From Marinoscillum sp. MHG1-6 (GTDB lineage: Bacteria > Bacteroidota > Bacteroidia > Cytophagales > Cyclobacteriaceae): a stretch of DNA of 64,000 bases. The notes beneath the pieces were generated by a model. The model was not told the DNA's origin. It saw nothing but the letters and a program-made list of their open reading frames with translations, and made no database searches. Positions within the stretch are counted from its first letter, which is position 1. Each line of letters opens with the position of its first letter. The position numbers and the translations under genes were made by a program. The DNA is taken from the NCBI RefSeq assembly GCF_024714475.1, contig NZ_JAMZMI010000003.1, positions 124,001-188,000 on the forward strand, written 5' to 3'. Of this stretch, positions 26,315 to 36,500 are shown piece after piece.

Positions 26315-27289
26315 TTACTTAGTTCGGTCGATAGTGTACTGTACGAGCTGATCCAATGAAGTTCGGTACGCTGAATCCGGCAGGGTCTGAAGGATCCCGC
26401 GTGCTTGAGAATGGAATTTTTGCATCACCCCGGTGGCATATTCCAGACCACCTTTTCCTTTAACGAAACTAATGACCTCCGAAACATTTCTGGGTTTATC
26501 TGCACTTTTCTTAATAAGAGAGATTATCCTCTTTTTCTCTTTGTCCTCAACCTGGCTAAGGGCATATATCAAAGGAAGGGTCATCTTTTTCTCCTTGATA
26601 TCAATACCCGTAGGTTTACCTATCTCAAAAGCTCCATAATCAAACAAGTCATCCTTAATCTGAAAAGCCATACCCACACAGTCCCCAAATTTTGTGAGCT
26701 TCTCTACGGTTTCGGCTTCCGCCCCGCTGGAAGCTGCTCCTACCCTACAACAGGCTGTTATCAAGCTTGCGGTTTTCTGTCGGATGATCTGGTAGTAAAC
26801 CTCCTCCGTAATATCCATTTTTCGGGCCTTCTCCATTTGGAGCAATTCACCCTCACTCATTTCCTTTACGGCATTGGAAACGATCTTGAGTAAATCGAAA
26901 TCGTTGTTCTCCAGGGACATCAGCAAACCTCTGGACAGCAAATAATCTCCTACCAGTACAGCTATTTTGTTCTTCCAAAGGGCATTAATAGAGAAAAATC
27001 CACGACGATAATGGGAATCATCGACGACATCATCATGAACCAAAGTAGCTGTATGAAGTAATTCGATTAAGGCAGCCCCACGAAAGGTAGATTCATTAAT
27101 AGTTCCGGCACTACCTGAGCATAGAAAAACGAACAACGGCCGCATTTGCTTACCTTTCCTCTTCACGATATATCTCGTGATCTTGTCAAGCAGCACTACC
27201 TTGCTGGACATGGACTGGCGGAATTTCTTCTCAAACTCCTCCATTTCCGCAGCAACAGGAGCTTGAATCCCTTTAAGGTTAAGTGACAT
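26315..27289 (-). CDS. Trans-polyprenyl diphosphate synthase
   Basis: A 324-residue isoprenyl chain-elongating enzyme, probably making the side chain of menaquinone. The first aspartate-rich motif DDVVDD lies at 86-91 and the second, DDLFDY, near residue 215, with KTASLI between. The start at 27289 (MSLNLKG) is chosen over 27340, which would add a Cys-rich stretch foreign to the family. Chain length cannot be called firmly from sequence. The PhzF gene is divergent. Confidence 0.9.
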   Translation of the reverse strand: MSLNLKGIQAPVAAEMEEFEKKFRQSMSSKVVLLDKITRYIVKRKGKQMRPLFVFLCSGSAGTINESTFRGAALIELLHTATLVHDDVVDDSHYRRGFFSINALWKNKIAVLVGDYLLSRGLLMSLENNDFDLLKIVSNAVKEMSEGELLQMEKARKMDITEEVYYQIIRQKTASLITACCRVGAASSGAEAETVEKLTKFGDCVGMAFQIKDDLFDYGAFEIGKPTGIDIKEKKMTLPLIYALSQVEDKEKKRIISLIKKSADKPRNVSEVISFVKGKGGLEYATGVMQKFHSQARGILQTLPDSAYRTSLDQLVQYTIDRTK

Positions 27290-27422
27290 ATTCAAGAAGG
27301 TGCAATTATAACACCTCTCGCACTCAATACAAACCCACAATTTCAGATTGATGAAACCTTTACCCCATAAAAGTCCGTTTCATTTTTCTTTTTTAATTTC
27401 TATCCTAAACCAACATCCTCTA

Positions 27423-28307
27423 ATGAATCCTACCTACTACTTACTCGATGTTTTTACTGATGAACTCTTTGGTGGAAACCAATTGGCAGTCATTCCTGAC
27501 GCATCCCATATAAATCCCGATCTTTTTCAAAAAATAGCCGGTGAATTCAACTTATCTGAAACCGTATTCTTATTTCCCCCTGACAAATTAGGGGATGGCT
27601 ATTCCATGAGGATTTTCACTCCGAAGGTAGAACTACCTACTGCAGGGCATCCAACTATTGGAACGGCCTACTACCTGGCGTCCCAGAATGAAGGCGTTCT
27701 CGAAATAGAATTGATTCAGAAAGTGGGAAAAATCAAGGTTACCATTGACTATGAAAATGATAAGGTCGGGACAATCAATATGTTTCAACCCCTGCCGACT
27801 TTTGGTCAGTTATTCGAAAATCGATCCGAAATTGCCAATATGGTTTCTTTAGAGGAGTCTGACCTGGACAACCTACCGATCCAGGCTATAAGTTGCGGGA
27901 ATGAGTTTTTATTTATTCCTGTCAAATCTGTGCAAACACTTTCCAGAGCCAAAGTGGACACCGCAAAATGGGAGCAGATGAGAGATTCTTTTGGAAAAAC
28001 GGAGCTCTATGTATTTTCTATCAATAAGGTAGAAGGCGGACAGGTTCGTGGGCGAATGTTCGCGCCCGGCATAGGAATTACAGAGGACCCAGCAACAGGA
28101 TCTGCAAATGGCCCACTCGCCTGCTATCTAAACAGGTACACAGAATTGACTTTTCCAATCACCAGTTTGCAGGGCTTTGAAATGGGGCGTCCCAGTCACC
28201 TGTTTCTGGATGTCAAAAAAGATGAAAATGGTGAAATAAATGAGGTGAAAGTGGGTGGTAAAAGTAAATTTGTGGGCAAAGGTGAGCTCTTTCTAAATCG
28301 TGAATAG
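27423..28307 (+). CDS. PhzF family isomerase/epimerase-like protein
   Basis: A 294-residue PhzF-fold protein (two diaminopimelate-epimerase-like halves). The catalytic Glu of the family is present as E46 in NLSETVFL, and ELPTAGHPTIGTA and EDPATGSANGPLACYL carry the usual substrate-binding loops. The start at 27423 (MNPTYYLLDVFTDE) is chosen because it matches the family's first strand; the frame extends 25 codons upstream without homology. In most genomes such proteins have no known substrate, and no phenazine genes are here. Confidence 0.9.
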   Translation: MNPTYYLLDVFTDELFGGNQLAVIPDASHINPDLFQKIAGEFNLSETVFLFPPDKLGDGYSMRIFTPKVELPTAGHPTIGTAYYLASQNEGVLEIELIQKVGKIKVTIDYENDKVGTINMFQPLPTFGQLFENRSEIANMVSLEESDLDNLPIQAISCGNEFLFIPVKSVQTLSRAKVDTAKWEQMRDSFGKTELYVFSINKVEGGQVRGRMFAPGIGITEDPATGSANGPLACYLNRYTELTFPITSLQGFEMGRPSHLFLDVKKDENGEINEVKVGGKSKFVGKGELFLNRE

Positions 28308-28361
28308 AGAGAATTATCATAACTTGCGCTGAATTTGACGAGCACCAACTGACCCAATTGA

Positions 28362-30041
28362 ATGCGAAAGCAAAAGACCAGATATTCTGAGATCATTCCT
28401 AGAAAAAAACAATGGCCGATTGTTCAACTTGCCAGGGACAGGAAGTCATTTATTCAGGAAGTCGCCAATGAGTCTTTTGACACTCTAAAGTCACTCAATT
28501 CAAAGAAATCACTCCGAGAGGAACTGGAAACGACTATCCACAGGGAAAAGCTCAGGGTCAAGAACAACCCATGGCGAGTAGACCCCAAGGATGATAAAAA
28601 ATTTTGGCAGGAAATGCAGTCAAGGTTGGCAGAAAGCCAAAACCTTGCACCAGACAAAGTCAAAGCGGAAGAAGAGGCTATTCTCAAAACGATTCTTGAT
28701 AGGTATTGTGAGGAAATTGCCGGTAATTTCAAGAAGACGTCCTATCGTTTCACAAAAACCATCGTCACTTTTGGATTTGCGCGTCTGTTAAATGCCGCCA
28801 GAGGGGTTAAAGGAATCCGTTCGCTATTCAGTCGACAATTGGACCTGGATGATAAAATCCATGTGAAAGGTGAGCCTGAACACATTCGATCACTGGCAAA
28901 GAAAGGGACCGTTGTTATGGTCCCTACCCACTTCAGCAACCTGGACTCCATTTTGATTGGTTGGGTAATCCAGCATTTGGGCCTTCCGGCCTTTATCTAT
29001 GGTGCGGGCCTAAACCTGTTCAACCTTAAAATCTTTGCCTACTTCATGAATAGCCTTGGTGCCTACAAGGTTGACCGAAGGAAGAGAAATCCAATATATC
29101 TTGAGGCGCTAAAAACCTATTCAAGCCTTGCTATCCGACGTGGCTGTCATAGTCTTTTCTTCCCGGGAGGAACGCGTTCACGTTCGGGACAAATAGAAAA
29201 GGCGCTGAAGCTTGGTTTGCTTGGAACCACCATAGAGGCACAAAGAATCTTGTACGAAAATGAGACCCCGGAGGAGCCTGCTGGCAAGATCTTTATTGTT
29301 CCCGTTGTCATCAACTACCACTTTACGTTGGAAGCACCTGCTTTGATCAATGATCATCTTAGAAGAACGGGACAAGAACGATACTACCGAGAGCGTGACG
29401 AGTTCACTACTTCCTATAAGATCTCATCCTTTCTGTTCAAATTTTTCACAAAGGGATCAGACATATCTGTAAGCATTGGCCGTGGGCTAGATATCCTTGG
29501 AAACTATGTGGATCAGGAAGGAAATAGCCTGGACTCAAGCGGAAAGATCATTGACCCAAGGGACTATTTCAGAAGGAATGGTAGCATCACGGTTGACGAA
29601 CAGAGAGAGGAAGAATATGTAAGGATACTGGGTAAGCGAATAGTAACGGAATTCCATAAGTACAATCGAGTATTCGCAAGTCATCTCGTTGCGTTTACAG
29701 CCTTTAAGTACATCGAGCGAAAAAATCCAAAGCTTGACCTTTATAGCCTTCTAAGACTACCAGAAGAGGATCTGGTAATTGACTACGAAGACTTTAAAAA
29801 AGCTTACAAAAAGCTGAAAAAGAAAATTCTTAAACTCCATAAAAAGGGAGAGGTAGATGTTGCAGGACATATGCTCGAAAAATCCGACATTAGTATAGAA
29901 TTGGGAATATCCAACGTGGGTATGTACCATGCGAGAAGACCTTTGATTAAAAAGGGAGATAAAATCATCATTCAGAGCATGAGCACGCTTTACTATTACC
30001 ACAACAGAATGGATGGCTATGGTCTCGAAAACCACATCTAA
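28362..30041 (+). CDS. PlsB-like glycerol-3-phosphate acyltransferase
   Basis: A 559-residue acyltransferase of the PlsC/PlsB superfamily. The catalytic H-x4-D motif is THFSNLD (H190, D195) and the substrate-binding motif is FFPGGTRSRSG near residue 270. An N-terminal helical region of about 150 residues and a long C-terminal part (about 350-559, ending in a Lys-rich helix) set it apart from short PlsC enzymes. The next gene, gpsA, makes glycerol-3-phosphate and overlaps this one by 29 bp, strong support for acylation of glycerol-3-phosphate, the first step of membrane phospholipid synthesis. Confidence 0.85.
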   Translation: MRKQKTRYSEIIPRKKQWPIVQLARDRKSFIQEVANESFDTLKSLNSKKSLREELETTIHREKLRVKNNPWRVDPKDDKKFWQEMQSRLAESQNLAPDKVKAEEEAILKTILDRYCEEIAGNFKKTSYRFTKTIVTFGFARLLNAARGVKGIRSLFSRQLDLDDKIHVKGEPEHIRSLAKKGTVVMVPTHFSNLDSILIGWVIQHLGLPAFIYGAGLNLFNLKIFAYFMNSLGAYKVDRRKRNPIYLEALKTYSSLAIRRGCHSLFFPGGTRSRSGQIEKALKLGLLGTTIEAQRILYENETPEEPAGKIFIVPVVINYHFTLEAPALINDHLRRTGQERYYRERDEFTTSYKISSFLFKFFTKGSDISVSIGRGLDILGNYVDQEGNSLDSSGKIIDPRDYFRRNGSITVDEQREEEYVRILGKRIVTEFHKYNRVFASHLVAFTAFKYIERKNPKLDLYSLLRLPEEDLVIDYEDFKKAYKKLKKKILKLHKKGEVDVAGHMLEKSDISIELGISNVGMYHARRPLIKKGDKIIIQSMSTLYYYHNRMDGYGLENHI

Positions 30042-31077
30042 TCATAAGACAGTAGGTGTTATTGGGGCGGGTAGCTTTGGTACAGCCATTGCTAATATCC
30101 TTGCTGAAAAAAATCACGTAATCCTATACGTCCGTACCAAAGAACGTGCAGAGGAAATAAAAGCCACGGGTAAGAGTGCAGACCAGGAACTGAATCCGAA
30201 CATAGAGATCTCAAATGACCTAGAAACGATCGGGAACAGATGTGAAGTAATTTTCCCTATCATCCCGTCAGCGAATTTCCGGTCTATGATCAAGGACCTA
30301 AGCCCTTTCCTTAAGCCGTATCACATTCTTATCCATGGCACCAAGGGATTTGACATCAATGTCAGCAGGAGTAAAATAAACAGTCGAAATAAACTCTCCC
30401 GGGAGCACATCAGAACAATGAGTGAGGTCATTCTTGAAGAGACCTCGGTCGTGCGTGTTGGGTGTCTCGCGGGGCCAAATCTAGCCAAAGAGATCAGTCA
30501 ACACAAACCTGCTGCCACAGTTGTTGCGAGCAGATTCGAAGAAGTAATCAAGACAGGTCAGAGCCTACTTAAAAGTGATCGTTTCCTTATCTATGGAAGC
30601 CAGGACCTAATAGGAATTGAACTTTGCGGAATTCTTAAAAACATTATTGCCGTAGGTGCAGGAACCGTCGCGGGCCTTGAGCTAGGAGAAAACTCCCGAT
30701 CGCTCTTTATCAGTCGTGGCCTGGTAGAAATGGTCCATATAGGTAAAGCCCTGGGGGGAAATGCTCAGGCTTTTCTCGGGCTGGCGGGTGTAGGTGACCT
30801 CATTGCGACCAGTACCAGTGGACTCAGTAGAAACTACACAGTAGGATATCGACTGGCAAAAGGCGAATCGATTGGCCATATCATCGAGTCCATGGAGGAA
30901 GTCGCAGAAGGAGTAAAAACCATTGAGATCATCCACGAACTGGCACAAACCTATCAGGTAAGATGCCCGATCACCGAAACCCTCTTCCGTATCATCAAAG
31001 AAGAAATGACTGTTGATGATGCACACAAATACCTCATGAAATTCCCTTTCAGAGCAGAAATCGAGATTCCGGATTAG
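30013..31077 (+). CDS. gpsA: NAD(P)-dependent glycerol-3-phosphate dehydrogenase
   Basis: A 354-residue enzyme reducing dihydroxyacetone phosphate to sn-glycerol-3-phosphate. The Rossmann motif GVIGAGSFGTAIANIL is near residue 14; further marks are AGPNLAKEI, ELCGILKNIIAVGAG with the catalytic Lys, GLAGVGDLIAT and SRNYTVGYRLAKG. It begins inside the last 29 bp of the acyltransferase gene in another frame (ATG at 30013, or a second at 30019), so the two are coupled. It is slightly longer than E. coli GpsA because of an insert (about 115-135). Confidence 0.95.
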   Translation: MAMVSKTTSNHKTVGVIGAGSFGTAIANILAEKNHVILYVRTKERAEEIKATGKSADQELNPNIEISNDLETIGNRCEVIFPIIPSANFRSMIKDLSPFLKPYHILIHGTKGFDINVSRSKINSRNKLSREHIRTMSEVILEETSVVRVGCLAGPNLAKEISQHKPAATVVASRFEEVIKTGQSLLKSDRFLIYGSQDLIGIELCGILKNIIAVGAGTVAGLELGENSRSLFISRGLVEMVHIGKALGGNAQAFLGLAGVGDLIATSTSGLSRNYTVGYRLAKGESIGHIIESMEEVAEGVKTIEIIHELAQTYQVRCPITETLFRIIKEEMTVDDAHKYLMKFPFRAEIEIPD

Positions 31078-32306
31078 CCTTGCATCGCTTTTACCCGCTG
31101 CAGTAATGGAGGGTGTGAATAATGTACAAATGTATAGGCCGAATGAGGCGTCAGATTAGACAAATGATCTGAACTTAATTTCTTAAGTGCTGATATTAAC
31201 GGTTCGCTTCCATAAGTCTCCACCGCATAAGCATCCGCCTCAAATTCATTTTTCCGGCTAAGTATGTTGCCGAAAATACCCAGAACCGTTGAAACCGGAC
31301 TATATAGAATGGTGAAGGCCAGAAGATTGAGATGTAAGGCAGTTATCTCCCCTCCCATTGCGAAGCTTAATTCACTGCTAAATACCATTTTTGAAAGCAG
31401 GAAAAGCATCAGCCCGATGGTTAGCACACTCACGATAGCGCCCTGAACAATGTGTTTCTTCTTGAAATGACCTACCTCGTGAGCAAACACTGCAGTGAGC
31501 TCCTCATAGGTATGATTTTCAATCAAGGTATCATACAAAACCACTTTCTTTTGCTTTCCCAGGCCAGAGAAAAAGGCATTACCCTTGCTAGATCTTTTAG
31601 ACCCATCAATTACGAAAATGTTCTTTAGCGGAAAGTCTACCTTATGGCTGTAATTCTCAATACTGGCCTTTAACGCCCCGTCTTCCATGGGTTTAAGCTT
31701 GTTGAAGAGCGGCAAAATCAAAGTAGTATAGAAGACGTTTACGAACAGAACGAAGACAGTAACGACCACCCAGAAATAAATCCAGAAGTCTTTCCCCATC
31801 AACATCACCAAATAGACCAGAATCGCAAGCAATAAACCACCCACAATCAGGCCGATCAACCAACCTTTGACCTTATCCAGGATAAATGTTTTGACTGTAG
31901 ATCTATTGAACCCGAACCGCTCTTCAATCACAAAAGTCTTATAGTATGAAAATGGGAGCCCAATTATCTGAGAAATCAAAAATATGACACCAAAGAATAG
32001 CAAAGTCGTTACCGGTTCAACCGGAGAAAATGTCCTTAACCAACTATCCAGCATGCCAAACCACCCAAGGCTCAATGCACCGATCATTACAAAAAAATTG
32101 ATGGTAGAACTGACCATACCAAACCGTCCGGTCACCTTCCCATATTCCTGCGATTTCCTGTACTTTTCCTCATCATAGATACCTGAAAGCTCCTCCGGGA
32201 TAGGCTTTAGTGCACTTTTATTATTCAAAAATGAAAGCGCACGTTCAAATACAAAATCGAATACGGTAATGCCAATAAGTATGGTCAGTATGGTTTGCTC
32301 TGTCAT
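31074..32306 (-). CDS. M48 family (Ste24/CAAX-protease-like) membrane metalloprotease
   Basis: A 410-residue zinc protease with about seven membrane segments. The zinc motif is H276-E277-V-G-H280 in FAHEVGHFKKKH, with the third ligand in NEFEADAYAVE; RSSKGNAFFSG is typical of Ste24-type members. It would cut membrane or misfolded proteins at the cytoplasmic side of the inner membrane. The stop codon overlaps the gpsA stop by 4 bp on opposite strands. It follows the PorP/SprF gene by 19 bp and may be cotranscribed with it. Confidence 0.92.
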   Translation of the reverse strand: MTEQTILTILIGITVFDFVFERALSFLNNKSALKPIPEELSGIYDEEKYRKSQEYGKVTGRFGMVSSTINFFVMIGALSLGWFGMLDSWLRTFSPVEPVTTLLFFGVIFLISQIIGLPFSYYKTFVIEERFGFNRSTVKTFILDKVKGWLIGLIVGGLLLAILVYLVMLMGKDFWIYFWVVVTVFVLFVNVFYTTLILPLFNKLKPMEDGALKASIENYSHKVDFPLKNIFVIDGSKRSSKGNAFFSGLGKQKKVVLYDTLIENHTYEELTAVFAHEVGHFKKKHIVQGAIVSVLTIGLMLFLLSKMVFSSELSFAMGGEITALHLNLLAFTILYSPVSTVLGIFGNILSRKNEFEADAYAVETYGSEPLISALKKLSSDHLSNLTPHSAYTFVHYSHPPLLQRVKAMQG

Positions 32307-32325
32307 AAAGAATCAGTGAATTGAC

Positions 32326-33420
32326 TCAGAAAATAAAAGGAATCGGGCATCGTAACTCTCGGACCTCACGAGCTGGTTTGCGTGGGTCTGCCAGGCTGAA
32401 GGCATACACTATAGAAATCTCGTGAGCCCCACCGGTGCCTATTCCCAAATCAGAAATTGTATAGTCAAAACTGTACCCGATGGTCAGGTCGTTTTTAGAA
32501 AAACCAACCATAGCGATCATTGCCTCATTATTGGCAATTCCTCGCAAGCTTTCAATCGGCACGCCTCTGTACCAAAGCCCAAGAAGGATCGGCTCAAGTG
32601 TAAAATAAAGTCCCAGATCAAGCTGTTTGAAATTTCCTTGTTGGCGGTAGTTAAATGAAGGAGTAAAACTGCGCTCTCTCCCCTTCACCGAGCGCTGCGC
32701 CTTGGCACTGATGGCCGTAAATGGGATTTTATACCCTCCCTGAAGGGAATATTTTCTTGGTAGCGGAGCACTTCCTCCGTTGATCGATTGATTAGGCTCC
32801 AAAATATGATGAACTGAATAACCTAGCCAGGCCTGTTCATTGAAAACCACCCCACCCAGTGATAAATCAAAAAAATTAGCTGAGAGACCCGTATTGAAAG
32901 TTTCCTGCGTCACCGCCCTCACCTGTCCGGTCTGATCGAATTGATCGCCAAAGGTGAGTTTATCAAAATTAATGTCGCGCCAGTAGTAGCCCAACTCCAC
33001 TCCGGGCCTAAAGGTCCACTTATGATTAAGTCTTACCTGGTAGGCATAAAGAAGGCCCAAACTCGTTGAGTTAAGTCCCGCCAACCCTTCACTATCCGAA
33101 TTGGCAATAATGCCCACACTGCTATCGTAGTCTTCGAAGTTATAATCGAGCGAAAAGCTGTAAGTGACGAAGTTGGCATCAATAGACGGCCATTGGTTTC
33201 GGTAATTGATCCCGGCTCGGCCTCTTTGGTTAATACCAACTAAACCCGGGTTAAGATATACCGGTGCCGCATAGTATTGGGAAAATTGAGGATCCTGGGC
33301 AGAAGCATTCTGAACACTCAGCACAGATACTCCTACCATCGTGACAACGACGATGGTACATAACACGTTTCGCAATCCATATTTTTGATCTACCAAACCC
33401 CTGAAATTAACACAAACCAA
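32326..33420 (-). CDS. PorP/SprF family type IX secretion outer-membrane protein
   Basis: A 364-residue beta-barrel protein of the PorP_SprF family. A signal peptide ends near NASAQ (residue 42); the mature N-terminus DPQFSQYYAAPVYLNPGLVG is the family hallmark. The N-terminal region before the signal is long, so a downstream non-ATG start (TTG, about 8 codons in) is possible. Such proteins accompany T9SS cargo with type B C-terminal domains and help export or attach that cargo. The divergent neighbour encodes exactly such a cargo. Confidence 0.92.
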   Translation of the reverse strand: MVCVNFRGLVDQKYGLRNVLCTIVVVTMVGVSVLSVQNASAQDPQFSQYYAAPVYLNPGLVGINQRGRAGINYRNQWPSIDANFVTYSFSLDYNFEDYDSSVGIIANSDSEGLAGLNSTSLGLLYAYQVRLNHKWTFRPGVELGYYWRDINFDKLTFGDQFDQTGQVRAVTQETFNTGLSANFFDLSLGGVVFNEQAWLGYSVHHILEPNQSINGGSAPLPRKYSLQGGYKIPFTAISAKAQRSVKGRERSFTPSFNYRQQGNFKQLDLGLYFTLEPILLGLWYRGVPIESLRGIANNEAMIAMVGFSKNDLTIGYSFDYTISDLGIGTGGAHEISIVYAFSLADPRKPAREVRELRCPIPFIF

Positions 33421-33531
33421 AGTTGCTAATGTAAGTAATGTAACGATAAGTTACGCGTTAGTATTTTATGTTAATTTTACATTAGGCCGTCTCATAATGA
33501 TATTCCTGAACGTTAAATCAGTCTTTGGATA

Positions 33532-36500
33532 ATGAGCTATAAGAATCTATTGGGTGCAAGTACAGCAGTGGTGCTGCTTTTATTAGTTTTTGGGGCGTCC
33601 GGCCAGGATCTCACTGAAAAGAACTGGTTGTTTGGAAATTCGGCCGAATACCTTGTTTTTGACAAAAGCGGGCGTAGTGCCGTTTTGGAAGATGATCAGG
33701 CTACACCTTTCGGTACAGGTGGTTCCGCGGTAATCAGTGACCAGTATACCGGCGACCTCTTGTTTTATACTGACGGCCGGCAATTATTCGATGTTTATCA
33801 CAACCTGATCACCAATACACTTTCTGGTGATCCAGACCTTAATCAGGCCGCTGTCGCCTGTCCGGTACCGGGTAGCAGCACTCAGTACTATATTTTCACC
33901 AATTCAGGTTCATCTGTTGATTACACCATCGTGGATGCCAGTTCACAAGGGAATGGAACAGTAATGTTCCCATTTGGTGATGTTTCTGGAGCTGAAAATA
34001 TTTCAACAGGTATCAGCGATCCGGCTGAAGGTATGATCATCATCGAAAATGACAATGGGACCAGCTACTGGCTCATCACTCAAAACAAAACTAGTTTTGA
34101 ATTTCAAATCACCAACATCACCGCCGGCGGGTTATCTACCTCAAATCAAGCCATTTTCAGCGGTACGCTTCCGGGCTTTGAGACCAATCAATTCGCTTTC
34201 AATGAAAACACCAACCAACTCGCTCTGGCTCCAAAAAATATTAATCGAAATGTCCTGATCCTGAATTTCGATCCTGCTGGCGGCACCCTCAGCTTCAACC
34301 AATCTATTCTCAATACCGGGGTAACTGATGAAATATATGATGTGGAATGGTCACCGGATGGAAGCAAATTATTCTTTTCCGTGCTTGGCGACTCCTCCAG
34401 ACAGGGCAATATTCATCATGTAGATTTTACAGATTCCACGAGTTCTCCCCTGCCAGTAAATACCGTTGTAACAGGAAGTTATTTCCGCAGCTATGGCTTA
34501 AAAAGGGGTATAGATGATAGAATATATCACTTATATCAGTTGGCAGATGGAAGCCCTTATACGCTTGGAAGGATTGGTGACACAGACAGTGCTTTATTTT
34601 TGATCCAATATGACAGCCTGTATCTAAATGATGATTTCAACGGAACTCAATTTCCGGCCTGTGCTCCGGCACAAATGTCAGCTTTTCTAAGTGTTAGATT
34701 TGACTACCTGGACAGTTGCGAAAAACAAGCCACCTTATTTTTTCCGGAGGTAGACCCCGAACCTAACTCTTATCTGTGGGATTTTGGTGATGGAAACACC
34801 TCCAATGCCACTGCACCAATCCATACCTATGACGCTCCTGGAAATTACAACGTCACCCTTACGGCAGAGTTAAATGGACGTTTTGGATCTTTCAGCCAAC
34901 TGGTAAATATTATTGCCACGGATTCTGCAGACCTTGGTATGGACACTACTATATGTCCTGGCTCCACATTAGATCTTGACCCGGGTATCAGCGGCGTTTC
35001 TTATTTGTGGAGTACAGGTGAGACGACTCCTACCATTACAGTCGACACCACAGACATCTATTGGGTGTATGTCACACTCGCTTCAGGGTGTACCACTTAT
35101 GATGAAATAGCAGTCACGGTCTATGGAGAGACGGAGATGTTTGGGGACATCTGGTATTTTGGTGAGAATGCAGGGCTCGACTTTAGCTTTGGTGCTCCCA
35201 TACCGATATATGATGCTAACCTTATGAGCTCCCCGGAAGGCTGTGCTTCTATCATAGATATCAATGGACGACTGGCCTTTTACACTGATGGAAATACCGT
35301 CTGGAACAGTTCCCATGCGATCATGGTCAATGGAACGAACCTGGGTGGAGACAATACTGCGGCCCAATCAGCTTTAATTAAGGCTCACCCAATAGATCCT
35401 ACCCTATTTTTCATCTTCACAACTGAAGAGGTATATGGTGATGGCACCTATCAACTGAAATATTCAGTGGTTGATATGAAAGCTGACAACGCCTTAGGGC
35501 AGGTTATCAAAAAAGGCGTGACGTTAATCTCTCAAAGTACGGAGCGAGTTGCATCGTCATCCACTGATAGAAATTATCCTTATGTATTTGGTCATGAATT
35601 TGGTAACAACAACTTCAGAGTATATCTGGTTGACGAAAACGGGGTTTCTGCAGCCTTACACTCCTCTATAGGAGAACCACATCGTAAAGACATCGAGCCA
35701 AGCCAAACAGGTTACATGAAAGTATCGGGAATGAATAAAGTAGCCACGGTGATCCCCGGTAGTACCGATTACCTTGAGGTTTTTGATTTTGACCCGTTTA
35801 CTGGCGCTATCGAAAACCCGACCTTATTAGACCTGATGCTTGGAGGCTCTGAATCCCCTTATGGAATCGAATTCTCCCCTAATGGAGAAAATATTTTCGT
35901 CTCAGCTGACGGGGGCGGTACAGGAAAACTTTTAGCCTATGATGTCAGTAACCCTGACTCCGCGTCATTCACCCGGTATGAATACCCATCGGGTGGGTTA
36001 TCAGGATATGGCGCCCTTCAAATAGGGTCTGATGGTATCATCTATCTTGCCATAGATAATCAAACTGACCTGGGATCTATTACCGGGGGTGACAACGCGC
36101 TTCCTGGGCCTGTGTTTACCGAAACAGCAGGATTAGCACTTAATGATGGCGGAGGTAGAATGAGCCGAAGGGGCTTACCGGGTAGCGGTGTTCCTCAACC
36201 TCCAGTACTACTACCTGAAATCACGGTAGCTACGGCTTGTGCCGGGCAGGAGACTTTTTTCTCGGGAATCGGAAGAGACAATTCCATTGAATATTATCAA
36301 TGGGATTTTGGGGATGGCGTAACTACTCCGTTATCTCAATCCATAGATACTTCCCACGTTTATGACAGCGCCGGTATTTATATTGTAAACCTCCTCCTAA
36401 GTCTCGCTCCGGAATGTGAACCAGACACGCTACTCACTGATACCATAGAGGTTTTTTCCATTCCTGAACTACCATTGGTACCCACTGATACAGCACTTTG

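Noticed and set aside
26405-26893. 162-codon plus-strand frame
   Set aside because: Antisense to the polyprenyl synthase active-site region; no independent start signal or family features.
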